From Bacteroidetes bacterium CG2_30_32_10 (GTDB taxonomy: Bacteria; Bacteroidota; Bacteroidia; Bacteroidales; CG2-30-32-10), in contig MNXO01000134.1 of NCBI GenBank assembly GCA_001872995.1, positions 1-10,664 of the forward strand: a stretch of 10,664 nt of DNA. Direction: 5' to 3'. This document shows positions 1 to 8,286 of this stretch, in pieces. Each line of letters begins with the position of its first letter. Position 1 is the stretch's first letter. A model generated the notes under the pieces. It was not told where the DNA came from, ran no database searches, and saw only the letters and a program-made list of their open reading frames with translations. Made by a program: the position numbers and the translations under genes.

Positions 1-615
1 CAGGGAATAGTCTTCAATATATTCATAATAAAGAGAATATTCTTTTTCAAAGCTGGAAGTTATAATTTTTCCTTTGATTATATCTTGTGTTTTAAAAGGG
101 AATCCTTTTATAATAATATTTTCTTTAAACATAAGATTTTTTTTCCCATATAGTTTGTATAAAGCCTCTTTAGCGCTCCAATATATGTATAGTTGTTCTA
201 TATTATGCGATTTATCTATTTGTTCAAGCTCTTTGTAGCTCATAAATTTATCGCAAATATTCATTATTTTAGGCTGAATTTGCTCGATATCAATACCTAC
301 TGGTTTGTTTCCAACTATCATTGCTGAGAATTTACCAGAGTGGGTTACAGAAATATGCTTTTTACTGTTGTTTAGAAATGGTTTACCATTCTCATCATAG
401 CAAATGCTTTTAATATTATCTTTTAATATGTTTTTTGTCAACACTCTGTAACTAAGCCAATGCATTCGCCTTTGATTGGTGCGAAAACTATCGTACAACA
501 ATTGCTCCTCATCATTTAATGTAAGTTGATTGTAAAGAACTTCAATGGTTTCGTTTATTTCCCAAATGCCTAGCAGGGAATGTTCATCAATCTGTCTGCG
601 TAATAATATTCCCAT
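1..615 (-). CDS. 4'-phosphopantetheinyl transferase superfamily protein (3' end cut by window)
   Basis: This enzyme would transfer the 4'-phosphopantetheine arm of coenzyme A to a conserved serine of a carrier protein in the cytoplasm. Reading the minus strand from the ATG at 615-613 gives 205 uninterrupted codons to the window edge, with no stop, so the C-terminus is missing but probably short (family members are about 200-240 residues). Visible motifs are GKPF (77-80), HISVTHSG (87-94), VGIDIE (106-111, with D109 and E111 as likely Mg ligands) and WSAKEALYKLYG (146-157, the WxxKEaxxK signature with E150 and K154). A basic stretch, QRRMHWLSYR (48-57), fits the usual N-terminal CoA-binding region. 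The order and spacing of motifs are those of the Sfp/AcpT type rather than trimeric AcpS. The gene starts 28 bases after the stop of the lamin-tail gene, so the two are probably co-transcribed. The substrate (fatty-acid ACP or a secondary-metabolite carrier) cannot be told from this window. Confidence 0.9.
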   Translation of the reverse strand, partial: MGILLRRQIDEHSLLGIWEINETIEVLYNQLTLNDEEQLLYDSFRTNQRRMHWLSYRVLTKNILKDNIKSICYDENGKPFLNNSKKHISVTHSGKFSAMIVGNKPVGIDIEQIQPKIMNICDKFMSYKELEQIDKSHNIEQLYIYWSAKEALYKLYGKKNLMFKENIIIKGFPFKTQDIIKGKIITSSFEKEYSLYYEYIEDYSL

Positions 616-643
616 ATATAATTAAAAACAAAATCTAAAAAAA

Positions 644-3256
644 TTAGAGCTTAGCCCCAAGAACACAGGTTTTTTTATAATGTTTAACGCTGCCATTTAA
701 ATCAAGGACTTCAAAATATACAATGTAAATACCGATTTTAGCTTTTTCATTGTCTTCATTAATACCATTCCAAGAAAAAGTTCCTATTGTTCCTATGAGT
801 TCGTTTTTAACAAGAATTTTTATGAGTCTGCCGTTGGCATCATATATAGTTACATTTGCTAAATATCCTGATGTGGTGAAAGTATAATTGATGTTTACTG
901 CGTCATTAAAGCCATCATTATCGGGCGAAAAAATTTCTGGTTCCACGGTAATTGGCGATTCAATTTGTTCTCCATTTGAATATTGAGAATTTTTATAGGC
1001 AGGTGTTGCAAAACCAACAGATTCTGAGGCAGAATTCCAGTTGGTTAAATCGCTGGCTGGTCTATCGTAATTTATTCTTTCTAAGGATACACCATCTGTA
1101 GAATTTAACAATGGAAATTGCATTCCATCATTATACCTTACTAAGTCAATAATATCTCCATTCTTTTTTGAAATAGCTACAGAGCCACTATCATTGTTGA
1201 ATGATGGAAATGAAGTCATTTCATTAAAGCCATTTGGATTAGAAGTGTAATACTGGGATTTAACCTTAGCAATATCAGTAGTAACAACTGTATAATCTCC
1301 GGGAAACATAAGATAACCATCTGATGAAATAGGTTTTATTTCTGAAAGAACATTGTTTTTAAAGGAAGAAAGATTTAATGTTTTAAGGTCTATAATTTTA
1401 TTAGAACGATTGTAAAGTTCAATGAAGTCAACGCCATCATCTTTTGGGTTATAGAGTACTTCATTTATAGCAATGTCATTAATAAATGCGTCTTCTGGCA
1501 GCGCAAAGCGAGCTGTTGAGTTGATTGGTATAAGGTTTCCAACACAATCGGCAATGGTATCAGTAATGGTAATGGTATAAATAACACTTGGTTGAATATA
1601 TGTATTTAAAGTCAAAATAATTGATTTATATTCTGGTGAATTCAAAGTAACTGAAACAGGGGTTAGGTCGTTATTGATTGAATAATTACTGAGATTTTTC
1701 AGCTTTAAGCTGTCTAAAGATTCGTTGAAATATACTTGAATAATTGAATCATTGATGATGCCAACTCTAACAATGGAAGGGGCGGTGTTATCTGGATTAT
1801 TAGCAAAGACAGAATTTTTATTTCCAGGAGTCCCACCCTTTGCATTGGTTGATGCTTTCCAGTTGTTAATTTCACCGCAAGGATTCAATGGGTCAATTTG
1901 TTCCATAGACCATCCACCATCTTTTTTTGAACTATCATGATACCAATCTATATTGTATGATACAAAAGATATGATGTTATTTGATGGGTCTTTTAATATG
2001 ATGGTTTGTCCATCATTGGTTAATGAATAAATATTGCTAAACAAACCAAGCACTTTACCATATTGTGTAAAAAGCTGAACAGCATTGTTTTTTGTAACTA
2101 TCAAATATCCATTTGGTTCAATAGAAGCTGAATCAGGGAATACCTTAGTGTAAGTTCCAAATATTAATTTAAAACCTTTGAGAGAAATAGGGAATAGCGT
2201 TTTATTATACAATTCAATATATTCATAAGCGGGTAGACCAACTACAGGGTCTGGGTCAGCCATTATTTCATTTATTACAATATCGTGCTGTTTAACAAAA
2301 TAATAAACAAAGTCTCTAGAAACGGAAAGCATTGTATTTTCTGCAATATCTTTGATGTTTGAAATTGTTAAGGAATTTAATTGTCCATTTACAAAAGAAT
2401 TTTGAAAAGTTAGATGAACCAATGCCTCATTTGTAGCATCTTTTAATGCCAGCAACGGACTTCCAATACCATTGTTTGCAATATAATTATTAATGTTCTG
2501 AGCCGTTGTTGTTTCAACAATTTCAGAAAATAAAACATCTATTTGATTTGTAGATACGACAGAAATAGAGCTGATGGTTGGAGGAGTGAGGTCCACAATA
2601 ATAGGACCTACATAGAAATCGTCAAAATATATCTTTGTACTATTGCTACTAGTGTATTTGCAAAAGATACCAAAAAAGTTTGAATTAGTAAAGGTGTTAT
2701 CAGAACAATTACCTTCCAAACTAAAATTATTTCCACCAGTTGCATCAGAAAAAAGTTGCCAATTACCCAAATTATCTCTGATAACTTTTACTCTAAATAT
2801 GTTTGTTGTGTTATTTGTATAAATAATGGTACCTCTAATAATTTTTGTAAACACATTTCCGCTTTGTTTATATAGAGAGATACTGTCTTTACCATCCCCG
2901 TAATCGCCAAGTTGAACAAAATAGCCATTTAAAGGACCTTCTAAATTAGACTGATCACTAACCAAGTAAACGCGACCATGGTTATTGGCAGAAGTGGCAA
3001 AAGAAATTTTAACCCAAAACTGCCATTCTGTTTCATCAATTTTGGAGTTTGGTGTAGAAAGGTATGCTGTATCGGATGGTCCAGAAAATGGGATAGTAGC
3101 TGTTAGTTGAAGTTGAAAGGCAGTATTTACAATAAATTCAGTTGTTTCTCCTGTCCAAGTGGGATTGTTTGTAAAATCGCCATCACTAAAATTATCAACT
3201 ACTTGAGATAGTGTTACCAAGGGTAAAAGGAGTAATGCAAAAAATATTTTTTTCAT
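644..3256 (-). CDS. Secreted lamin-tail-domain protein with FlgD/CHU-type C-terminal Ig domain
   Basis: An exported, probably cell-surface or extracellular, multidomain protein of 870 residues with no enzymatic motif that I recognise. Residues 1-17 are a signal peptide (MKK, a Phe/Leu core, cleavage near TLS|Q). Residues about 20-220 look like a beta-rich LamG-type lectin/glucanase fold, with FDDFYVGP at its end. Then come two copies of an Ig-like plus lamin-tail (LTD) pair. The Ig-like domains span about 224-318 and 490-587, opening with DLTPPTISS and DNTAPSIVR. The LTDs span about 326-480 and 596-755, with INEIMADP...EYIELYNKT and INEVLYNP...DFIELYNRS. Residues about 770-865 are an FlgD-like/CHU_C-like Ig domain (FSPDNDGFNDAVNI, VTIYDANGRLIK, FSWNGINEDN). 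The protein ends in KKTCVLGAKL, which is not an obvious type IX secretion CTD, so the export route after Sec is open. The Bacteroidota lamin-tail family is widespread but its function is poorly defined. Binding to polysaccharide or surface matrix is inference only. It precedes the phosphopantetheinyl transferase on the same strand and diverges from asd. Confidence 0.87.
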   Translation of the reverse strand: MKKIFFALLLLPLVTLSQVVDNFSDGDFTNNPTWTGETTEFIVNTAFQLQLTATIPFSGPSDTAYLSTPNSKIDETEWQFWVKISFATSANNHGRVYLVSDQSNLEGPLNGYFVQLGDYGDGKDSISLYKQSGNVFTKIIRGTIIYTNNTTNIFRVKVIRDNLGNWQLFSDATGGNNFSLEGNCSDNTFTNSNFFGIFCKYTSSNSTKIYFDDFYVGPIIVDLTPPTISSISVVSTNQIDVLFSEIVETTTAQNINNYIANNGIGSPLLALKDATNEALVHLTFQNSFVNGQLNSLTISNIKDIAENTMLSVSRDFVYYFVKQHDIVINEIMADPDPVVGLPAYEYIELYNKTLFPISLKGFKLIFGTYTKVFPDSASIEPNGYLIVTKNNAVQLFTQYGKVLGLFSNIYSLTNDGQTIILKDPSNNIISFVSYNIDWYHDSSKKDGGWSMEQIDPLNPCGEINNWKASTNAKGGTPGNKNSVFANNPDNTAPSIVRVGIINDSIIQVYFNESLDSLKLKNLSNYSINNDLTPVSVTLNSPEYKSIILTLNTYIQPSVIYTITITDTIADCVGNLIPINSTARFALPEDAFINDIAINEVLYNPKDDGVDFIELYNRSNKIIDLKTLNLSSFKNNVLSEIKPISSDGYLMFPGDYTVVTTDIAKVKSQYYTSNPNGFNEMTSFPSFNNDSGSVAISKKNGDIIDLVRYNDGMQFPLLNSTDGVSLERINYDRPASDLTNWNSASESVGFATPAYKNSQYSNGEQIESPITVEPEIFSPDNDGFNDAVNINYTFTTSGYLANVTIYDANGRLIKILVKNELIGTIGTFSWNGINEDNEKAKIGIYIVYFEVLDLNGSVKHYKKTCVLGAKL

Positions 3257-3284
3257 AGTACAATGTTTTCTTTTAAATAGCTTG

Positions 3285-3292
3285 TAAATATA
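3285..3292 (-). promoter_or_regulatory. Candidate -7 element for the lamin-tail gene
   Basis: Read on the minus strand this is TATATTTA, one base off the Bacteroidota -7 consensus TAnnTTTG. It lies 28 bases upstream of the lamin-tail ATG. No clear TTTG is seen about 19 bases further upstream, so it is a weak call resting mainly on position and on its pairing with the divergent element at 3294-3301. Confidence 0.3.
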
Positions 3293-3293
3293 C

Positions 3294-3301
3294 TATTTTT
3301 G
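3294..3301 (+). promoter_or_regulatory. Candidate -7 element for the asd-purH-mreBCD operon
   Basis: TATTTTTG matches the Bacteroidota -7 consensus TAnnTTTG exactly and ends 29 bases before the asd start codon. At the consensus spacing of 19 bases upstream (3271-3274) the sequence is TTTT rather than TTTG, so the -33 element is imperfect. It would give a transcript with a leader of roughly 20-25 bases. No ribosome-binding sequence is visible before asd, which is normal for this phylum. Confidence 0.5.
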
Positions 3302-3330
3302 CAAGAATAAAAATTCTAATTTATTTTTAA

Positions 3331-4329
3331 ATGAAAATAGCTGTTGTCGGTTCTACGGGGCTTGTTGGTAGAGAGATGCTCAAAGTGCTCGAAGAAATGC
3401 ATATTGATATTAGAGAATTCTATGCCGTTGCCTCCGAAAAATCAATAGGTAAGCAATTATCATTTAACAAAAAATATTATAACATTATTTCGCTTGCTAA
3501 AGCAGTTGAAAGTAAACCTAATATAGCTTTGTTTTCAGCTGGAGGGAAAGTTTCTAAGCAATGGGCGCCTGAGTTTGCCAAAGTTGGGACAACGGTAATT
3601 GATAATTCTTCTGCTTGGCGTATGGAAGATAATATTCCACTTGTGGTTCCTGAAGTTAATGCTGATGTTTTAACTAAAAATAATAGGATTATTGCTAATC
3701 CCAATTGTTCTACAATTCAATTAGTAGTTGCATTAGCTCCATTGCATAGGAAATATAAAATAAAACGATTAGTAATTTCAACCTATCAATCAGTTACGGG
3801 TACTGGAGTGGCTGCATTACAGCAAATGGAGGCTGAAAGAAAAGGATTAAACCTCAAAAAGGTATATCCGTATCAAATTGACATGAATTGTTTTCCTCAT
3901 GGAGGCGATTTTATGGAAAATGGCTACACAACTGAAGAAATGAAATTGGTTTTTGAAACCAGAAAAATATTGAATGATCAATCCATTGGTATCACTTCAA
4001 CTGTGGTTAGAATTCCTGTTACTGGAGGGCATTCAGAAGCTGTTAATGTTGAATTTGAAAATGAATACGATTTAGATGAAATCAAATCAATATTATCTAC
4101 CTCAAAAGGGATAATTTTACAAGATGATACTTCTCTTAACCAATATCCAATGCCTTTATATTGTCAAGGAAAAGATGAAGTGTTTGTTGGTAGAATAAGA
4201 AGAGATGAATCGCAACCAAAAACACTTAATTTATGGATCGTAGCAGATAATCTTAGAAAAGGAGCAGCTACAAATGCGGTGCAAATTGCCCAATATCTTA
4301 TAGAAAATGATTTATTAAACACAAAATAA
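3331..4329 (+). CDS. asd: Aspartate-semialdehyde dehydrogenase
   Basis: Catalyses NADPH-dependent reduction of beta-aspartyl phosphate to aspartate semialdehyde, the branch point to diaminopimelate/lysine, threonine and methionine. The 332-residue protein has the family's usual length. The N-terminus carries the Rossmann NADP-binding loop GSTGLVGREM (7-16). The catalytic cysteine is C126 in PNCSTIQL. Other expected residues are Q153 in TYQSVTGTG, K205/E209 in MKLVFETRKI, R227 in VRIPV, and the general-base histidine H234 in GGHSEAVNVEF. The start is well placed, because the nucleotide-binding strand MKIAVVGSTG begins at residue 1. The stop codon overlaps the purH start by one base (TAATG), so the two are translationally coupled. 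As first gene of an operon with mreBCD it couples supply of a peptidoglycan precursor to wall elongation, which is a contextual inference. Confidence 0.97.
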   Translation: MKIAVVGSTGLVGREMLKVLEEMHIDIREFYAVASEKSIGKQLSFNKKYYNIISLAKAVESKPNIALFSAGGKVSKQWAPEFAKVGTTVIDNSSAWRMEDNIPLVVPEVNADVLTKNNRIIANPNCSTIQLVVALAPLHRKYKIKRLVISTYQSVTGTGVAALQQMEAERKGLNLKKVYPYQIDMNCFPHGGDFMENGYTTEEMKLVFETRKILNDQSIGITSTVVRIPVTGGHSEAVNVEFENEYDLDEIKSILSTSKGIILQDDTSLNQYPMPLYCQGKDEVFVGRIRRDESQPKTLNLWIVADNLRKGAATNAVQIAQYLIENDLLNTK

Positions 4330-5855
4330 TGGAAACACAAAAAAAAATTAAATCTGCCCTTATATCTGTCTTTAATAAGGATGGTTTAAATGAAATCGTT
4401 AAAACCCTTAACCAACTTAATATTAAAATATATTCTACTGGTGGAACACAGAAATATATTGAATCTTTAGGAGTAAGTTCTACTTCAATAGAGTCGCTCA
4501 CCACTTATCCATCAATTCTTGGTGGTAGAGTAAAAACTTTACATCCAAAGGTTTTTGGTGGAATATTAGGTAAACGGGATGATGAAAATGACCGTCAACA
4601 AATGAAGAAATATGAAATACCCGAAATAGATTTGGTAATTGTTGATTTGTACCCTTTTCAAGAGACAATTGCCAAAGAGGCTTCAGAAAACGAGATAATT
4701 GAAAAGATTGATATTGGTGGCATTTCTTTAATAAGAGCAGCAGCTAAAAATTTTACCGATGTGCTGGTGGTTCCTTCTTCTTTGTATTATGAACAATTTT
4801 TAGACATACTCCTCACTAAAAAAGGGCTTACAGGAATTACTGATAGAAAAATGTTTGCAGGATACGCCTTTCAAATATCATCACATTACGATACTGCCAT
4901 ATTCAATTATTTTAATGCAGAACAACAAATAAAAGCATTTAAACAAAGTATTTCCGAAAATATAGTTTTACGATATGGTGAAAATCCACATCAAGAAGGC
5001 GTTTTTTATGGTAAATTAGACGATATACTTGAACAACTTCACGGAAAACAATTGTCGCATAACAATTTACTTGATGTGGACGCCGCCATAAATTTAATCA
5101 ATGAATTTACTGAACCTACTTTTGCCATCATCAAGCATAACAATGCTTGTGGAATTGCAAGCAGAGAGAAACTCATAAATGCTTGGAAAGATGCATTAGC
5201 TGGCGACCCTGTTTCTGCCTTTGGTGGTGTTTTGGTTACTAATACAATGGTGGATGAAAGTACTGCAAAGGAAATAAATCAACTGTTCTTTGAAATTATT
5301 ATTGCTCCAAGCTTTGAAAAAAAATCTATCGAAATTCTTGAAACTAAGAAAAATAGAATAATTTTGCAAATGAAAGCATTTTGTTTTCCTAAAACACAAT
5401 TTAAATCTGTTTTGAATGGTGTTTTGGAACAAAGTAGAGATAACAAAATAGAAACAGAGGCAGATTTAAAAATTGTAACAAAAACAGTGCTTACTGGATT
5501 AGAAAAAAAAGATTTGCTTTTTGCAAATAAAATAGTAAAGCATACAAAGTCTAATGCAATTGTATTAGCAAAGAATGGTCAATTATTAGCAAGTGGAATG
5601 GGACAAACATCGAGGGTTGATGCTCTTAAACAAGCTATTAAGAAGGCAAAAGATTATGGATTTGATTTAAATGGAGCAGTAATGGCATCAGATGCTTTTT
5701 TCCCTTTTCCTGACTGTGTAATATTGGCAGAAGCTGAAGGGGTTTTAGCAGTAATTCAACCAGGAGGCTCCATTAACGATAAAGAATCTATTACATTTTG
5801 TGATCATCACGAAATGGCAATGGCTTTAACTGGATTTAGACATTTTAAACATTAA
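4329..5855 (+). CDS. purH: Bifunctional AICAR formyltransferase / IMP cyclohydrolase
   Basis: Performs the last two steps of de novo purine synthesis, formylating AICAR with 10-formyl-THF and closing the ring to IMP. At 508 residues it is full length. The N-terminal IMP cyclohydrolase (MGS-like) domain shows STGGTQKYIESLGV (36-49), GGRVKTLHPKVFGG (65-78, K69), DLYPF (106-110, Y108), D128 in IDIGG, and K140 in IRAAAKNF. The C-terminal formyltransferase domain shows LRYGENPHQ (214-222), the catalytic pair K269-H270 in IIKHNNACG, GDPVSAFGG (292-300), N409 in TKSNAIV, SDAFFPFPD (454-462) and the typical end CDHHEMAMALTGFRHFKH. The usual bacterial KHtNPCG is KHNNACG here, which I believe is common in Bacteroidota. 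It starts inside the asd stop (TAATG) and ends 21 bases before mreB. Sitting ahead of mreBCD is an arrangement I recall from other Bacteroidota. Confidence 0.97.
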   Translation: METQKKIKSALISVFNKDGLNEIVKTLNQLNIKIYSTGGTQKYIESLGVSSTSIESLTTYPSILGGRVKTLHPKVFGGILGKRDDENDRQQMKKYEIPEIDLVIVDLYPFQETIAKEASENEIIEKIDIGGISLIRAAAKNFTDVLVVPSSLYYEQFLDILLTKKGLTGITDRKMFAGYAFQISSHYDTAIFNYFNAEQQIKAFKQSISENIVLRYGENPHQEGVFYGKLDDILEQLHGKQLSHNNLLDVDAAINLINEFTEPTFAIIKHNNACGIASREKLINAWKDALAGDPVSAFGGVLVTNTMVDESTAKEINQLFFEIIIAPSFEKKSIEILETKKNRIILQMKAFCFPKTQFKSVLNGVLEQSRDNKIETEADLKIVTKTVLTGLEKKDLLFANKIVKHTKSNAIVLAKNGQLLASGMGQTSRVDALKQAIKKAKDYGFDLNGAVMASDAFFPFPDCVILAEAEGVLAVIQPGGSINDKESITFCDHHEMAMALTGFRHFKH

Positions 5856-5876
5856 TACTAACACAAAAACACTACA

Positions 5877-6899
5877 ATGGGACTTTTTTCATTTTTAACC
5901 AAAGAAATTGCAATTGATTTAGGTACTGCAAATACTATTATTATTCACAACGATAAAGTTGTTGTAAACGAACCCTCAATTGTAGCAATTGATAGAGCTA
6001 CTCAAAAAATTATTGCTGTTGGAAGACAAGCGATGATGATGCATGGTAAAACGCACGAAAATATTAAAACAATTAGACCATTGAGAGATGGCGTAATTGC
6101 TGATTTTCAGGCAGCAGAATTTATGATTCGTGAGCTAATAAAAATGAGTAGCCCTAAAAAACCTTTATTTCCGCCTTCTCTACGAATGGTAATTGGTATT
6201 CCTTCTGGAATAACTGAAGTGGAAGAACGTGCTGTTAGAGATTCTGCCGAACAAGCTGGAGCAAAAGAAGTGAGATTAATTCACGAACCTATGGCAGCCG
6301 CTATTGGTATCGGTTTAGATGTGCTTGAGCCTTTTGGCAATATGGTTGTTGACATTGGAGGTGGTACCAGCGAAATTGCTGTTATAGCACTTGGTGGTAT
6401 TGTTTGTAATAAGTCTATCCGCATTGCTGGAGACGTTTTTAATGCCGATATTGAAGAATATATGCGTAAGCAACACAATATTCTTGTTGGAGAACGAACT
6501 TCTGAAAAAATTAAAATTGAAGTAGGTGCTGCAATGACAGAAATCGACAACCCTCCTCCTGATTTGGCTGTTCATGGAAGAGATATGCTAACAGGTATTC
6601 CTAAAGAAATAATGATTAGCTATTCGGAAATTGCACATGCTTTAGATAAATCTATTTCTAAAATTGAAGCCGCTGTTCTAAATGCACTTGAAATGACACC
6701 ACCAGAGCTTTCGGCTGACATTTTCCGAACAGGAATTTATCTTGCTGGCGGTGGCTCGCTATTAAGAGGTTTAGATAAAAGAATTTCTCTTAAAACCAAA
6801 CTTCAAGTGCAGGTTGCAGAAGACCCACTTTTAGCTGTTGCAAGAGGAACAGGCATTGCACTTAAGAACTTTGACAAATTCCCTTTCTTGATAAAATAA
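5877..6899 (+). CDS. mreB: Rod-shape-determining actin homologue MreB
   Basis: A bacterial actin that polymerises into membrane-associated filaments and positions the peptidoglycan elongation machinery (RodA, PBP2, MreC, MreD). Its 340 residues match the family norm of about 335-350. Actin-fold nucleotide-binding motifs are all present: phosphate-1 IDLGTANT (13-20), the catalytic glutamate E137 in LIHEPMAAAIG, phosphate-2 VVDIGGGTSEIAVI (157-170), the connecting motif ERTSEKIK (206-213) and the adenosine loop GIYLAGGGSLLRG (286-298). The short hydrophobic N-terminus MGLFSFL is in keeping with the membrane-binding tip seen in many MreBs. The start is the first ATG, 21 bases after purH, and the conserved MGLFSFL-DLGTANT layout supports it. 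mreC follows after 40 bases, which fits the operon order mreB-mreC-mreD. Confidence 0.97.
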   Translation: MGLFSFLTKEIAIDLGTANTIIIHNDKVVVNEPSIVAIDRATQKIIAVGRQAMMMHGKTHENIKTIRPLRDGVIADFQAAEFMIRELIKMSSPKKPLFPPSLRMVIGIPSGITEVEERAVRDSAEQAGAKEVRLIHEPMAAAIGIGLDVLEPFGNMVVDIGGGTSEIAVIALGGIVCNKSIRIAGDVFNADIEEYMRKQHNILVGERTSEKIKIEVGAAMTEIDNPPPDLAVHGRDMLTGIPKEIMISYSEIAHALDKSISKIEAAVLNALEMTPPELSADIFRTGIYLAGGGSLLRGLDKRISLKTKLQVQVAEDPLLAVARGTGIALKNFDKFPFLIK

Positions 6900-6939
6900 A
6901 TAGAGTTGATTTAGTCATACTTTATAGTTTGCTCTTTAT

Positions 6940-7770
6940 ATGCGAAATTTACTGATTTTCCTCTGGAAACGCAATTTATTCTTTTTATTTCTTTTATTAG
7001 AAGTCATTTCTTTTACTTTATTTATTGAAAACAGCTACTATCAAAAAGCTGCTTTTATTAATTCTTCTAGTTCTATTAGTGGTTCTATTTATCAAATACA
7101 AAATAATATTGCTGAATATTTTTCTTTAAAAGTTGTAAACACGACATTAGCTAATGAAAACGCTCATCTTCGTTCTCTTTCTACTGATAATTATTTGAAA
7201 ATCAACAATACTGTTTTTACTAAAAATGATACAACCTACAAATTACAATATCAATATGTGAGTGCCAAAGTTATCAACAACTCAACCAATAAAAGGAACA
7301 ATTATTTAACGCTAAATATAGGAAAAAATCAAGGAATCACAAAAGATATGGGTGTTATTTCATCCAGAGGTATTGTTGGTATTGTTAAAGATGTTTCCGA
7401 TAATTTTTCTTCCGTTATTTCGGTGCTACATAAAGACTCTAAAATTAGTGCTAAAATCAAAAAGTATGGTGATGTTGGTTCAGTATTATGGAATGGATAC
7501 AATTATAGAAGAGCTTCCTTAATTGACATACCCACTCATGTTCCTATTACAAGAGGAGATACTATAATTACTAGCGGTTTTTCTAGCGTTTTTCCTGAAG
7601 GAATTGTCATTGGCAAAATAATAGACCATAGAATTGAATCGGGAAATACTTTTTATACTATTACTATTGAGTTTTCGGAAGATTTTAATAAATTATCCTA
7701 TGTTTATATTATTAAAAATTTTTTTAAAAATGAACAAAACGATTTAGAGAAAAAAACACAGAATGAATAA
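6940..7770 (+). CDS. mreC: Rod-shape-determining protein MreC
   Basis: A membrane-anchored periplasmic scaffold that links MreB/MreD to PBP2 and activates it. The 276-residue protein has a short basic N-terminus and one transmembrane segment at about 12-30 (LFFLFLLLEVISFTLFI). A predicted coiled-coil stretch follows at about 50-85, then the periplasmic double beta-barrel domain at about 105-262. Conserved features include the LNIGKNQGI turn (125-133), SSRGIVGIV (141-149) and TSGFSSVFPEGIVIGKI (211-227), the last being the family hallmark. It overlaps mreD by 8 bases, so their translation is probably coupled. The 40-base mreB-mreC gap holds TATAGTTTG, one base longer than the -7 consensus and without a well-placed TTTG, so I do not call an internal promoter. 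Confidence 0.94.
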   Translation: MRNLLIFLWKRNLFFLFLLLEVISFTLFIENSYYQKAAFINSSSSISGSIYQIQNNIAEYFSLKVVNTTLANENAHLRSLSTDNYLKINNTVFTKNDTTYKLQYQYVSAKVINNSTNKRNNYLTLNIGKNQGITKDMGVISSRGIVGIVKDVSDNFSSVISVLHKDSKISAKIKKYGDVGSVLWNGYNYRRASLIDIPTHVPITRGDTIITSGFSSVFPEGIVIGKIIDHRIESGNTFYTITIEFSEDFNKLSYVYIIKNFFKNEQNDLEKKTQNE

Positions 7771-8278
7771 CAATTTAATTATCATAAATGTTTTACGTTT
7801 CTTTGCATTAATATTGCTTCAAGTATTGGTATTAAATAATATCCAATTTTCTGGTTACATTAATCCTTACGTATATGTGCTTTTTATTTTAATGTTGCCA
7901 GTACAAACGCCTGGTTGGATTGTTTTAATTTCCTCTTTTCTATTAGGCATTTCTATAGATATGTTTTCTGATTCACTTGGGTTGCATGCCACTGCCTCTG
8001 TACTAATAGCATTTATTCGCCCAAACATAATTAATATTTTATCTGCTAAAGAGGCATTTGTTGCAGGTGCTTATCCGGTTATTAAATATTATAGTCTTAA
8101 ATGGTTTTTAACCTATGCTTTAATACTTGTATTAATTCATCATTCCATATTATTTTATTTAGAAATATTCGCTTTTAGAGAATTTTTTCATACTTTTTTA
8201 CAGGTTATTGCCAGTTCTACTGCTACATTAATCTTAATTATTATTGGGCAATATATGTTTTACAAGCCTATTAAATAA
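7763..8278 (+). CDS. mreD: Rod-shape-determining protein MreD
   Basis: An integral inner-membrane component of the elongasome that balances MreC activation of PBP2. The 171 residues are largely hydrophobic, with about five or six membrane segments (roughly 5-25, 33-48, 50-66, 70-88, 113-133 and 142-165). The loop GISIDMFSDSLGLHA (62-76) is the conserved signature of the family, with the acidic and glycine residues seen in Bacteroidota MreD. Its ATG lies 8 bases upstream of the mreC stop. The gene ends 8 bases before the stop of the convergent acyl-CoA synthetase. mrdA and rodA, which often follow mreD, are absent from the window. Confidence 0.93.
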   Translation: MNNNLIIINVLRFFALILLQVLVLNNIQFSGYINPYVYVLFILMLPVQTPGWIVLISSFLLGISIDMFSDSLGLHATASVLIAFIRPNIINILSAKEAFVAGAYPVIKYYSLKWFLTYALILVLIHHSILFYLEIFAFREFFHTFLQVIASSTATLILIIIGQYMFYKPIK

Positions 8279-8286
8279 TGGAAATT

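Noticed and set aside
1550..1590. Short repeated GGTAATGG-like stretch in the lamin-tail gene.
   Set aside because: It encodes an ordinary Ile/Thr-rich beta strand (TITITDTIAD) and is not a tandem array.
1752..1940. Plus-strand open frame of 62 codons opposite the lamin-tail gene.
   Set aside because: It is a shadow of the long minus-strand gene, with no family resemblance and no promoter.
6281..6575. Two overlapping minus-strand open frames opposite mreB.
   Set aside because: They are antisense shadows of a fully conserved mreB, with biased composition and no recognisable domains.
6900..6939. Possible internal promoter before mreC (TATAGTTTG).
   Set aside because: The -7 spacing is one base too long, no TTTG lies about 19 bases upstream, and the gap is short enough for simple co-transcription.
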